A stretch of 64,000 nucleotides of DNA. Source: Nephromyces sp. MM_2019. Its lineage: Eukaryota; Apicomplexa; Aconoidasida; Nephromycida. A model generated the notes under the pieces. That model had not been told where the DNA came from. It saw only the letters and a program-made list of their open reading frames with translations, and made no database searches. The stretch covers positions 13,037-77,036 of the forward strand of contig JADHZB010001542.1 of NCBI GenBank assembly GCA_015657535.1. Direction: 5' to 3'. The position numbers were made by a program, and so were the translations under genes. Below, piece by piece: positions 39,601 through 60,729 of the stretch (positions are counted from its first letter, which is position 1; each line of letters starts with the position of its first letter).

Positions 39601-42600
39601 CAACTCTAAAATGATAAAAAATCTACACAATTTCACCACCAAACACGCACACAGAGACAATAGAACCTTTAACTTAAACACTTACCCTAACAGGAAAGTA
39701 TGAATAAGAAGTATAGTACTCAGTCGCCAGGCCGATAATAAGCCCTGATACCATACCCAACAATACGGATCCCATCGCCATATACCACGTAGTTTCTCCA
39801 AAATTCTCCAAGGTAAACTTTGAAGGCAGGAATAGCCAAGAGAGCAAGATAACAACTGGAATTTCTAGCAAACTAGAGACTACTAGAATGCTCTTTAAAG
39901 CCTGCATATAGTGTGTTATGAAGAAGCAATTTGATGGGTGAAGAAAGGGGTATTAAGTGTGTCTTGGGGGAAGCTAACTTAAAGAGAGGAGAAAGCAAAA
40001 AAAATTTCAGTCTCTGAGGGCCTTGGAAACATCAAATCCGTGTGTGCGGAAGAATTGGATTTACAGATAGATTTGCTTTTTGAGTTGAAAAGTTGGAGAT
40101 AACGTGAAGATGAGTGATTTGCTACTGCACACACGGGGGGTACACGCACGGGATGCTACTTTATTGAGCAATCATTCGTGTGGACTAGTACAAAAAATGG
40201 AAAAGGAATGTGTGTGGGCGTTTTTTAATATATATATATCTGTGTGGATATTTGCGGGTGTTTACTGCATGGGCATTCATATATATATATTGATATTATG
40301 TATATATTATGCTTGAATGCAAATGCTATAATGACGTAAAGTATCCTCAAATGCATGACACACACACAATATCCTATGCTCTGCTTTCAAGTTCCATCAA
40401 CTTCCCCCCTCACAATTTCCCCATCAAATGCTCCTGATATCCCAAAAAAACTCCAAAACACACCTCCCCCGCTCTCACACACACACAAAACCCCACCCAC
40501 CCACCTTTCCAATATCCAAAACCCCTCTCACAGGAACAGCATATCGCACGATATAAACAGTCAGCAGCCCCACGATGATTCCAGTGCTTGAGATAGTCAC
40601 TGGATACATCAGATAAGACCAGCTCCCAGCCAATCCATCAGCAGATCCGCTTGAACCAGCGATAACTAGTGCAGCACACGTAGACTCAGCCAGTGAACCG
40701 AACAAATCTGCTCCCATACCGGCGATATCTCCAACGTTATCTCCAACGTTATCAGCTATACATGCAGGATTTCTAGGATCATCTTCAGACATTCCAAACT
40801 CATTCTTTCCAGACAAATCTGCACCCACATCAGCGGCTTTTGTGTAGATTCCACCACCAACACGCGAGAAGAGGGCAATAGAGGAGCCGCCGAGTCCATA
40901 ACCTGAGTAGGAGGGGGGGGGTTAGAGGGGGGGTGGTGTATGTGGGGGAGCAAAACTGGGGGTTAATTTTTCAGTGCGGGAAAATCCACAAGGGTATGAG
41001 GGATTTCGGGTGGATGCTTGTATACACACGCAGAAGAGCACACAAACAGGCAGCAGAGTGAGTAATCGTGCAAGTTGAGTATTATACACAAACACGCACA
41101 CATATTAGGGGAAAAGTTATAGCAAAAGAAGTTTAAAAGGCAAAGGTGGGATCTGGGAGAGCATCAATGATCTAGTCTAAAAGGATGAGGATGTGGAAAA
41201 AACACGAAAAAAAAGATGAGGAAGATGCATACAAAAATTGCGTGCTGCTTAGCAATATGACAATTGAGTATGTAGGATGGCAGACAAAGCGATGGCAGAG
41301 GTTCAAGATATTAAGCTGTAGCAGCACACACAATAAGCAATACATTGGATGCAATGGATACTTCTAGGAAAGTGGATGTAAGCGAAGGTGGCAAATTTAT
41401 AATTTTTTATCATCCAAATGGGTAGAGTATGTGAACGACTCAAATACAGAGGCTATGCTTCATACACGAAAAGGAGGGAAGCATATATAAACTAATGAAA
41501 TTAGCACACAGAAAACACATATGATGCAATGCTGTATTACTACATATAAAGGAGAGAACACACACACAATCTCATATATAAGCATCCCACCCACCAAAGC
41601 TTAGACACACACACAAGCACACCTAATCAAGTTTTCACTACAAAAAATTTGTAAATGCCTACACACACCTCTCAAAACACAAGAAAACCTCAAAACTCTC
41701 TAAAAAGCCAACTCCAAACAACTCCTTCCACACACACTAAACATCCGCATAAACACACACACACACACTCTCAACTCCCTACCAGCAATAGCTTCACAGA
41801 GAGCACGCTGCTGCTCTATATTAGTTCCATAGAATGGGGACATCCGATAGACCATCATCAGCACAACTAATACCAGCACCCCCAGGGAAACCAGCACAAA
41901 TCCCATTATACTACCAGCCCTGATAGCTACTTGAAAGCCTCGGCCTAAATCCTTCCAAGCTTCGTGTGTTGTTCGCACATTCGCAAAGACAGCTACCCTC
42001 ATTCCAATGTATCCACAAAGGATGGAAGTTAAGCATCCCAAAATGAATGCAAACATCGTACCTGCAGGTAGAATAGGGAGTAGATTATCTTCAAGATGAT
42101 GATGGAGGTATTATAATGAGGGTTTTAAGGCAAAAAAAAACACAGATACATTCTGGGTGAGAGCAATAGAGGAAGATGATACCTCTTTATTAGGGACAGT
42201 AATGTGATAAGAATATCCTGAAAGATAAGGCGATCTAGCTATGTCTACATAAATCTTCCCACACACCAGAGAAATCTGCATGTTTCTCAAGGTTTTTTGA
42301 AGTGATCTGGGGGGTAGAGATAAACTAGGTAGAACCTAAATTGTATATATCAGAGATTCAAAGAGGTATAAGCTGGGTAGGTTCTAGGTTCTAGGCTATA
42401 GTGGGAATTATGCTTTCTGTTTTCTAAATATCTACAAAATATGCAGTTTTTATAGCGTTTAATAGGGCCCAAACCCACACACATACCAACACACACAATA
42501 CTTTCAAAGTAAATAACTCAACCTACCAATTACTACCCCAACTCACCCAATGAGACGACGATTCCTGTTAGGATAGAAAAGGCAACCACATAAACCGCCA

Positions 42601-44186
42601 TATACTTGTATTCCTGCATAAGGAAGGCATTAGCCCCCTGCGAGATGTTCTTAGCGATGCCATTCATCAAGTCTAATTGATGATCAATCTCTTCCTGTTT
42701 ACACACAAATTCGCATATTTCAGAGCATTTTTCACGTTAAGCCTAGGCTTCAAAGACACACACAAACAATTGGAAAGAGTTGAATAAATTGGCTTTTTTG
42801 CAGAGAAAGCAACGCTAAACACTAAGAGAATGCTACTATTATAGCAGAAACACCTTATGCTGTTACAAAATTTGGTAGAAACAAATGCTACATATTTATT
42901 CACGCAGATACACACGAGTCTCACCGTGTGTGTGCTGTATTCTTAATAGGAGAGAGAAAAACGACAACTTCAAATCATTTCCATATAACAGACAATATGA
43001 GCAACAAACGTTTGAAACATCAAAGTCGTAAAAAAAGGGGTATCTCTGGTAGAACCTCACATTTATGCTGGTGTGTGAAGGCATGTGTAAAAGCATCCGT
43101 GTTATGTGTGCGAAAGTATCTATGTCATGATGTGTGTGAAGCCGTGTGTCATTATGTGGGCAAGCATGTGTGTTATCGTTTGTGCGCTATCATGTGTGTT
43201 GCTATGTGTGTGCTATCACGTGTGCTATTATGTGTGCGAATTTTAAAGGGAAAATAACTATTTTTCAACACACTTTACTACCATCAATATGTTCGACTTA
43301 TATCTCGTATTCTTCAAATTTTATGAGAAAAGAAAATTCAAAAAATTCGCTCAAAAAGTTGGTTTTGTAGCTACAATAAACTTTCCAGCAAAACGTTCAA
43401 AATAACAGCACAGAATGCCGTTGAAACAGCAGGCAAATACCCACAAAAAAACAAAATTTTACAATTATGATTCGTCAATATAGTACACACACACACAAAC
43501 ACAATATCCTTTGAATATGATAAGCTTCTCACTCTTGGCGAAAAAACGCTTTATTCAGCTCCAATATGCTCGTGTGCAAGACTTTTTTAAGGCATAAATA
43601 TCACTCAGACTGCTAAAATAAAAGAAGATAGCAACTTCACATCGTGCTACGATATATAAAGAGCTGTAAAATGCATATCAAGTGATGTTTCTTTTATGGA
43701 AATCTTCGCTGAACTTATCACAAGAAATATTCATTCTCATGAAGCAGAACTGGGTAGCTTCTTCATATACAATGCCCTTCACATATATACACAAGCACAT
43801 ACGCACACATGCATCTTTACACAAAACAAAAACAAAAACAGATGAAATTCCTTCCTTTACAAAAGAAACTCATCAAAAACAGACGAGAACACACACGAGC
43901 ACACACCAATAAAACCAAAATTTCCCTAAATTCACCACCAAAACACACATGAAAAGAATATCACCCTCCCGGCTCCGCACACACAATCCCATACCTGAGC
44001 ATAATCACCTCCAGAAAGAAGGAGGGGACCGTCTCTTGAACTGTGGCCATCTAACTTAATCCCCTTCAGCCACATAAACTCTCCTAACCCGCAGAGTAGT
44101 CCAAGAAGAGGAGGTATAATGAGTATCACCGAAGTCCAAATATCAAGCGATCCCGTCCCCCCCGCAGCAGCTGCAGCGGCAGCCAT
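36615..44186 (-). CDS. VP1: H+-translocating pyrophosphatase, type I (K+-dependent)
   Basis: Membrane pump that couples PPi hydrolysis to H+ transport into vacuole-like or acidocalcisome compartments. Nine exons in transcript order: 44186-43995, 42694-42547, 42061-41783, 40902-40505, 39901-39686, 39342-39226, 38496-38057, 37659-37452 and 36863-36615. Every phase agrees, giving 748 aa (family usually about 700-800). Key motifs: [10 protein letters not shown] with GK and a DDPRNP loop, [20 protein letters not shown] (Mg-PPi binding), [58 protein letters not shown] and [19 protein letters not shown]. Ala in GNTTAA marks the K+-dependent class, since the K+-independent class has Lys there. About 16 membrane helices are expected. 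The N terminus is short and starts with seven alanines, with no long targeting leader. The intron 7 donor is GTTGGT, chosen because it alone restores DKCIAIST. Introns are 343-1300 nt and rich in CA/TG tracts. Confidence 0.97.
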
Positions 44187-45229
44187 CGTAGTAGAAGCGC
44201 AAACGAAAGGAGGGGCTTGAGATGGTGGAAACTACGCACTGCTCTGGAAGCAATGAAAAGACAAAGAGTTTGGGAAGATCAAAAGGTTAAGCAGTCCCAT
44301 ATTTTGCGTGTGTGTGTCTATGTATGTGTCTGTCTGTGTTTGTCCGTGCGTCTAAGTTTGTCAGTGTGTATCTGTCTGTGTCTATATGCGCGTCTGTGTA
44401 TCTGTCTGCGTGTCTGTGTGCGTGCGCGCAGCTACTTTTACGCTGCATGTATAGGACAGTGAAAGAAGAGAAATTAGCACCTCTTTCGAGAGTTGGTAGT
44501 ACTGCTTAGGTAAAGAACTACTTACCGGGACCGAGAGATGGGGCGTACTTCTCAGGGAGTTTCTACTAATTATCTGAAAAGAAGATATTTTAAGCAATAA
44601 AGATGTGTTCAGGTTATTCATTTGATAGTACGGCAAACAGTAGAGTAAATTTTGATACTCTAAAAGCATACTAAATGCAAAGTAATTTTGATGATTTGCA
44701 GAAAGTGGGAAAAAGAAAGCAAAAGCATTATAATTTGGGCCTAAAACTGGCTGCAAAGAGTGCTGGCTTAAGCTGCAAGCAGTAACTTATGTGTACGTAC
44801 ACTCTAGCTAGCGTAAATGATGTATTTCTTGTGAAGAGGGAGAATCAACTAAAATTGCAAAGAAATGCAGATTAACTTCTCTGTGCTTTATCTACCCACA
44901 GCAATGCTTAAGACTTCTATGTTGATGCAGTAATTGCTACCCTCCGCAGCGAAATAACGCAATAAAACATCTGGCAGCCCTTAAAAGAAAAGTCTTGAAA
45001 ATATTCTCAAAAAAAACAGGTAGCTGCATTCGGGGTGACTACACCGGGAGTTGCAACGTTCTATATTCTATTACAGCCGCTGATGAATCAGATGCACAAG
45101 GCTATCTTTTAAGCTGCTTTTCATTTACATACAAGGTGAAAAACCTAGGTTCTACACAAAACAAATCCAAAAAAACAGCGTCTAGCAGAAACAGAAAAAG
45201 AGTATATGCTAGCGCCAGAGAGATGCAAG
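44187..45229. other. 5' flank of the pyrophosphatase gene
   Basis: It contains a (TG)-rich tract on the + strand at about 44308-44425 (TGTGTCTGTCTGTG type) roughly 120-240 bp upstream of the pyrophosphatase ATG. No exon was recognised. It presumably holds the promoter and 5' UTR of that gene. Confidence 0.4.
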
Positions 45230-45390
45230 TTATGGAACGAGTCCACTCGGAATAGAAGGAAAATTATCCACTAAACAAGAGCAGCAGTGAATACCTCCAT
45301 CTGCCTCCAGGAGCATTTCATATTCTTCACAACAAACTCCAAGGCTGCAAAACCACTTCATCTCTTCAATCAAGATTGCACCACTTAAGG
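45230..45390 (-). CDS. 3' end of an unidentified gene
   Basis: Exon 45390-45295 follows a ..TTTAAAG acceptor and reads LSGAILIEEMKWF then LGVCCEEYEMLLEADG. A 24-nt intron (45294-45271, GTATTC...TTTAG) leads in phase 1 to 45270-45230 (VDNFPSIPSGLVP, TAA). Because 24 is a multiple of three, the frame is also open if the intron is retained. Upstream open - strand pieces at 45747-45940 (WEEQEGSLSGRYKGRW, TKSAINTDALCYRLM) and about 46030-46100 (FALKSTVTWRSCDQACEF) may belong to the same gene, but joins were not resolved. No family recognised. Confidence 0.3.
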
Positions 45391-46340
45391 CTTTAAAAAA
45401 AAAATCTCCATGCACGTTCCATAATACAAGAAGACTTAGTTCTCTTTTGTAAACATCATAAAGAGGGAACGAATCAGCCTGGATACTATTTCATGCACTA
45501 ATCTACTTTTTGAGGGTAATCTACTGCTTGAGGAAAACGTAGAGCATAGAGGTATAACATTTACCTCATTCAGATTCTGGCGAAAGAATTTCCCACACTG
45601 TTTCTATCAACTAGAAGAAGCTCCTCAGCTAAACACTAAAAAGCCCCATCACTTTCTAAAAAGGATAGTCATCTAATACTCCTTACCCCAATCAAGCCCA
45701 GCAAATTATACCGCATGTGCATGAGTGTTCTAACTCTGCTGCTTCATTACATAATACCCCATGAACGAACAAAATACATAATCTCCGTGCTAAAACATGG
45801 AGTAAAAACTGCTGGAAATATCACCATTAGCCTGTAGCAAAGTGCGTCGGTGTTTATCGCAGATTTTGTCACAAATGCACACCACCTGCCTTTATATCTT
45901 CCCGAGAGAGAACCTTCCTGCTCTTCCCACATACACATGCAAGCGATTAACCTTAGGAATGACCTTCCCTACCCTTTGGTTTTCAAATGTGAAAGCGATA
46001 CAGGAAAGCAGCATCCTCATAACTCATTAAACTCGCAGGCTTGGTCACAACTACGCCACGTAACGGTAGACTTTAGCGCAAATGGAATCTACAAAGCCAT
46101 CCAATTATACGACTGGTTAGAATAAGAAAAAGCTCAAGGATACACAAGTTTCACCAGCAACTGCTCTCTTCCAATTCTACATACACCACCACAGCACAAG
46201 ACGAACCACAGCATTTTCTCACCATACAATCCTCCAAAAAAATTTCCAACTTTTATCAGCGCCTCCCGGAGGTTTCACAAAAAATATGTGATATACTTTG
46301 TTCGTGATTGTGTACCACACTCAAACCCGAGTGCTAGCGT

Positions 46341-49300
46341 TTGTACAGCTCGCCTCCTCCATGGGCTAACACACACACAACGAGCGTAAGCGCAGCTGGC
46401 GGTGCATCTTCTCATGACGATTTTGCATGTAAAATATTCTACCCTTGCAGTAATTACGTACGGCTATACGATAGGCGAGCGCGATTAGTGCGTTGTATAA
46501 AATCGCGTCGTAACGTGGGCGGGCGTGTAGTACTCAGTGGGTTTGAACTACCCAAATTTTCCCCCCTTCCCCCCCGCACACACGCTACAAGTTGTAATAC
46601 CATCTGGGCTACGTAACACACACGTTAGCGATGCATCATCTCGCGCGGTGTTGCAATGCTGGGGCTGTGAAGCTGTCAACCGCGTGAACACGCTTTTTAT
46701 ACCATGAAGTTCGACAAGAGATGACTTACTTGCGCGGCACGCACATAAGGAGAGAATAAATCTCTACATCTAGCCGGTGTGAAATGCGTGAGAAGCACGA
46801 AAGTTTCCCGCTGTATGGGGGTTTGCCCATCGTGTGGGGATTTGTTCAAGGTGTGCGTATGCTCAGTGTGTGCATATGTTCCGTGTGTGCGTAAGCTTCA
46901 GCGTCGATAACTGATGAAAGACCCCCTTGCACAACTTACGGAAGGATTGATTTTAATGTAACTAACACTGAAACACACAGTAGGTTAAACATTAAGTGGG
47001 GACACATCTTTAAGGCTACACGCAAACAATGCTGCCACGGACAGCATCTTTTAGGGTTTATGTTTTATTCGATTATTGGTATCCGAAGGTCTGAGGTGAA
47101 ACGCCAAAGCATTGTTTTAGCTTCTAGCCGTTATATGTTGACGGAATCTAGTCCACGGTAGCAGCATATATTTCCCAGTAGGAAGAATACGCTAGCAGAT
47201 TTGTGTGAGTTATCTTAGCTTTTTTGCAGATTGTAGAACCTAAGAGGTTAAATTTTGCTGGAAATTATTGATTTAGGCTTGACAGGTGTTGCTCATGAGG
47301 ATCTTTTATAAATTAAGCGAGGGGTCTCTATATAAAGGATATGAATATCATTCAAAGGATAGGGGTTCTATATAAATCGTAGGGATATCACATAAAGAGG
47401 AGGCTTTTCATATAAGCAGTAGAAATTATGCATAAGCAGTAGGAAATTGATATCAGCAGTAGAAATTATGTATAAGCAGTAGGAATTTCATATAAGCAGG
47501 AGGATTTGCGTATAGGGGTAGGAATGTTACACAGCGCTAAGGATATTTCTAAGAAGGAAATTGCAATTTGAAAGGCAAGAAGGCATATTCATTTCGAATC
47601 GTTGATGGACTTTTGGTTCTGATGAAAATTCCGGTTTTTCTTCCACCATTAATTCCAGATTGCAGATTTACGTTCAAACGATGAAAAGGGCGACATATAC
47701 TGAATATAAAACTTGGGAAAGTACGGCGATACGCTTACTTCGGTACCCATGTACTTGACTGAAGAGTAGCGACGTACATTCGGCTCCTAAAATTAAAAGG
47801 AAAGATGCAATGAGCATGCTGCACAAAGTATGGAAAATATTTTTGCAAAAAAGCATTCACCGTCTTGAGTTGCATCGATTTTTTCTTGTAGGTTGTGTCG
47901 TGCTCAACTACCTCGATGCATATACTACAAAAAAACAAGCGTGGATAATTCTGTTGACATGTGTATTTGGGGTACAAGGTTCACAAATATTTGGCAATGC
48001 AGAGTAGAATTTATTTTCAACAAATCTAGAAATATATATCATGCATTATTTACAAGCTTAATAGGTGCCTCAGGGGTTTAACGCATCTTGCTTATAAGCA
48101 TAAATGATTCTTCTTTTTACCCCCATGACTTAGACTGTTTCTCCTATAAGAATAAGCTGTAAAAAATGTTGCGAAATGAAGCCAAAAATCTCAAAGAAGC
48201 GGTTGGCACATAGCTGCTGCCGCAGAACTTAGTTACAGCATTCACAAAGGGGTGCAGAATTTCTATCTAAAATACATTTCTTCCAGATCTAGCGGCTTTC
48301 CATAGTTATACTCAAAAATTTCCATACCTAATAGACTCACATTTAGCCACACTAGAAATTCTTATAAACATGTACATAACTTTTAACCTGCTAATAAATT
48401 CGCTATACAGGCTCAAATTTGATGAAAAAAGTTTACAAAGATAATGCAGGCAGATTGCTCGTATCATTTTCATATAATCCATCCAATTTAAAAATGGTGA
48501 TAGTACTAAAGGAGCAGGCATAGAGTATAATGAGGCGTCAAAGAAAGCAGGCGTCGCATTGTGGGTTGGCTACAATACAGCAAAAAAAGCCAGATTTTTT
48601 TTTAGAAAACTTGCTTGCATTAACTCATTGGCGGTGACCGGAGTCAAACTTAAAGATTGTCAACGATAACGGAAGGTTTTTTTGGGAAAGCTAAGTCCAG
48701 ACATAAAGCAAATTATGAGAGAACTTATAAAATGATATAAAATAGTACAATATGCCAATTTTTAACGTGAAAACTGTGGAAATTTTTAAAGTGGAAAGAA
48801 ATTTTGCTTGAAAATAAGTTAAACTAGTCAAGAATGATCTCAAGACACTAACAAGGATATGGATAATGATAAAGGATCCCAGTGAAATTTAACCTCTAAG
48901 TTAATGCAACAGGCTAAGCATGCGCTAGAAAATAATTGTCAGAAAAGCTTCGACAGCCAAATTTAGGAATATCAAGATATTTTTTTAGTATAGATTGTAA
49001 GCCGGTGCATGCCTCATTGCTTGCTTTACCAAATTTTATGCTTATTTTTATCCTGCTCATTCATAAAAAATATTCCCAGACCATGTGGTGAAAAAGTCAA
49101 TCTTATGATTTGGTAGGTGTTTACACGGATCAAAAAATACTTAAAAAATATCAACACAATTCACCTCAAAATCCCTTTTGAGGCTCGCAAATAGGCATAT
49201 ACCAGTTTTTTTTAAGTCCTTTTTATTGTGGAGTACCAAAGACGTGTCTGCTTTTCATTCTGTTTGGTTTCTTCACCCCCTCAACACTAGTATTTATGAA

Positions 49301-49374
49301 TCATCAAATCATTGTGCCGGTGAAATCTTTAATATTAAGGAAAGTAGCTACTCAATGAAAAACGGTGTATCTCT
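46341..49374. other. No gene resolved; contains a 20-bp array
   Basis: Mixed AT-rich sequence holding the tandem array at 47331. Short open - strand stretches exist (for example about 48430-48510, SPFLNWMDYMKM), but no phase-consistent gene could be built. Confidence 0.35.
47331..47530. repeat. 20-bp tandem repeat, about 10 copies
   Basis: Units start every 20 bp exactly from 47331 to 47511. The consensus is TATAAGCAGTAGGAATTTCA. The central copies (47411, 47431, 47451, 47471, 47491) share ATAAGCAG(T/G)AG and the outer ones are degenerate. Stops in the unit rule out a coding repeat on the + strand. Confidence 0.88.
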
Positions 49375-50514
49375 CTATTTTCTACTAAGAATGCTGATGC
49401 CGCAATGTGGTCGGCGTAGCTGTGTTGCGCTTCCAATGGGATAGCCACAAGCGGCGATTCTCAAGAAAGCGCTCTGAATATAAAGCAGAGCGTAGCCATA
49501 TTGTACAAAATTGGCAAACTTGAAAGAAACAGGCAATATCCATCGAGGTATATCAGACTATATAATTTGTCTTGCCAATAATAGGGCAGAAAATATACAC
49601 AAAAATTGTATTCCATTGGTGTCCTAAGCTTGCCATAGCGAACACTATTCCAGGTTCGGTTTAAGTATAACACGGAGTGCATTAAGCACCGCAAAATGCT
49701 CACACAAAGTAGCATGATGGGCACGAACGACAGTTTCTGGCGGGAATGCCTATTGCATATCTAAGCACTGCTGGGCAACGATGTGCAGCTCCATGCTTGT
49801 CACAATGTGTAAAGATTTTGCGATTCAAAAGTTGAATGTAATTTTATACAAAGTCTAGAAAGTACTTGAATCTTAGATTTCAATTCTTGATAAGCCTGAT
49901 CAAGCTCTTTTTTATATGTATTTCAAAATATTTTTTAGACAAATTATTCTCGCTTTGCACATTTGAATGTATTGCGTTTTTTAAGTGACCTCATGCAAGT
50001 TCATAATCGTCATTTGGTAGGGTCTTTAATGTTTTTAAGCATAGAATCACGAAAAAAGGGATTCTTATAAAAAAAGGGTCTTACCCTATATGTTTATTGC
50101 TGTCTCTATGTCTATTCCTGTGTTACAAACTATTGTTTCGCTTTCTAATTCGAGAGGATGCTCCAAGAGTTGTAAATTTAGGCAGACACATGATATTGCT
50201 CATTTTTTTTACTAGCATTTCAATGGGAGGTTTTGGTGCTGTACTTAAATGTATTTTACAATGCTCACGTAGGTTGCAAAAAATGCTGGGTTTCTAAACC
50301 GTTGGGTAGCGATTGATGAGATAAAAACAGGTTATGCTAATCGGAAGTAGATTTTTGAACCTGAAATAAACGAATAGAAATTTGTTTTAGAGATTCGTAG
50401 TAGGGGCGGCGAATCCTGGATTGAATAAAAAAGGAAACTCTAAGGGGATCAATCCTACAGTACACAACACCTAATGGCAGCTGAGAGCAGCACCGGATCA
50501 ACCTTACCATGCAC
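49375..50514 (-). CDS. Unidentified gene with 29-55 nt introns
   Basis: The 3' chain is 49749-49674, 49644-49601, 49557-49507 and 49473-49375 (TAG). The three introns are 29, 43 and 33 nt, GT...AG, with all phases matching. The translation reads FPPETVVRAHHATLCEHFAV, then FAMASLGHQWNTIF, then DIPRWILPVSFKFANF, then AFLRIAACGYPIGSAT. A second chain upstream is 50514-50471 and 50415-50361 (HGKVDPVLLSAAI to RRPYYESLKQISIRLF), joined in phase across a 55-nt intron. Linking the two chains is an assumption. A competing single open - frame at 49461-49724 would read as a hydrophobic protein. No family recognised. Confidence 0.38.
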
Positions 50515-52408
50515 CTACTTCCTCTACCGCTCACGGTAACAGTTTTAATCAACCGCTTTTAAGGCATTTAGCACAAACTTGAAATGAGGTAAAACAAAGA
50601 CATTTTTTACAGGGAACAAATTTCATTTCTATTCCTCACTCGTATGGTTACAAACCCGCTTGATAGATGCTCTTCTAAAGCGTCCATATGCTTGTACGGC
50701 ATACTACTGTTGCAGCTGCAAAAACATGCTAGTTCTCTGCTTTAGGAGAGCATTTGAAGAAGAAGTTCACGAAATATCTTCCCCGAGAAACCCTGATTGA
50801 GCATGGCCAACGTTTGACTAAGCTTTTAATCCATATGTACAAGAGCGCTTCGTTGATGAGTAGCACTGACTGCCACATATGCACGAGATATAATTTTCTC
50901 GCATTAGGAAAAGGACTTTAGTAATAAGTAGATTACATAATTTAGACACCAAAAACAATGACTATGCACTAAAAGTTATTGCAAAAAATTAAGTCAATCC
51001 TAGAAGAGCTATATTCTTTAATAGCAAAACGACAAGGATAAAACGGTATCAATTCAGCGGGCCAGATTTTCATCACGCGACCCATGTTAGTACCTTATGC
51101 CACTACAGAAAAAAAAATCAGCCTGTGTAACAAAGCACCGAATTTAAGTTCATAAAAGTGGAAAAGCTTGTTTTTAGCAGTTTTGAATCAGCTCAAGATA
51201 CCAGCTTTTCATATAGAAATTGCTGTTTGAGATACGGGGAAATTCCCTTCTAAGCATACTTTTTGCAAACAAGATATCATATCATAGTCGGAATTCTCAA
51301 GTGCTTTCAGTTTAAAAACTGGAAATGTAAAAGAAAGGTCACTGGGCATTTAGGTTTTTATATCTTTTTTTTTGGAGCAGCTTATAGTCTGTAGCATCTC
51401 AAATACGCTCAACTTTCGGCTGCAAAATCGGAGATACCTAACCCCAAGCTCTTTAAGTCCAACTCTGCAGTGACTTTCGAGCAGATATTCAAGTCAAGCT
51501 CAATAAAGCCGCAGATAATGCAATAAAAAAGCTCAAGACGGCGTAGCCGAAGGTAAAATCTTGGTGAACGCCACGATTTTTTACGGCAAACTTAAAAACT
51601 GCTGCCCTGAGCAGCTTATACAAGAATTTCTCCGCAGTAGCTTATTAACACTGCTCACACAGACGCCCCACTTTACCGGCTAAGTAAATTTTGGTACAAA
51701 AAAAAGGCAAAAAGCTTTTAGATCCAGCAATTTTGTTACGAAAAGTTGAAGCTTCCGTCGCCGCATTTATTTTTTTCGAAGAAGCAGTCTATACAGCTTC
51801 TCACGTTATGGAAGAAGCCTAAAGAAGTTATTGCTAAAAAAAGGCATCATCCACCTAAGTAGCCGAGGTTAAAACAGATTTTAGCCAGAAGAAAATAAAA
51901 GTGAGTAGAGAGAGGTAAAATTCAATAGTTTTTTTTAGTTATTCTGGGGGTTGATGGTCTTAGGAAGAAGATTACTAAAAAGTGATGACTTTAGCAATGA
52001 GATTACTGAAAGACACCCAAATTTTTATAAATTAGCCATGTGACCACGGAATGATCGTGCCGTTTATCTTACGGGAAACTCAATTTCGAGAGAATTTTAC
52101 AAAAAGACAAAAATTCCCCACTTGCTCGTACTGTTTGCATCCTCGGTAAGTAATATATTCTCAGTTTGAGTATAGTCCAAATCTCTAGTAGCATGCTAGC
52201 TGAAACGCGATATAGCGAAATTCACCGGCAATTTTGATTAAAAATATTATTTTCCTCTGAAAATATCTTCCCAAAAAAAAATTCCCCCCAGTTTTAGTTA
52301 TTTTTTGCATCATAACTTACCACTGAATCTTGAAGCTTTGAAATCATGGGTGCGCCAAGTATGTGTGTGTGCGTGCGTTTGTGTGCTCCGCTGTGTTTGT
52401 GCCTAAAG
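50515..52408. other. Unresolved, possible broken coding sequence
   Basis: The - strand has a short open piece at about 50750-50815 (LAMLNQGFSGKIFRELLLQM, then TAA). The + strand at 51440-51830 has adjacent open pieces in different frames, separated at an A6 and an A8 run (see findings). No gene is called. Confidence 0.3.

Positions 52409-60729
<8,321 letters not shown>

Noticed and set aside
48600..48680. tRNA-like T-arm on the - strand
   Set aside because: No matching anticodon arm or 7-bp acceptor stem could be drawn.
49461..49724. 87-codon hydrophobic - strand frame
   Set aside because: An alternative four-exon reading of the same bases gives a more balanced protein with matching splice phases. 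Not excluded, but less likely.
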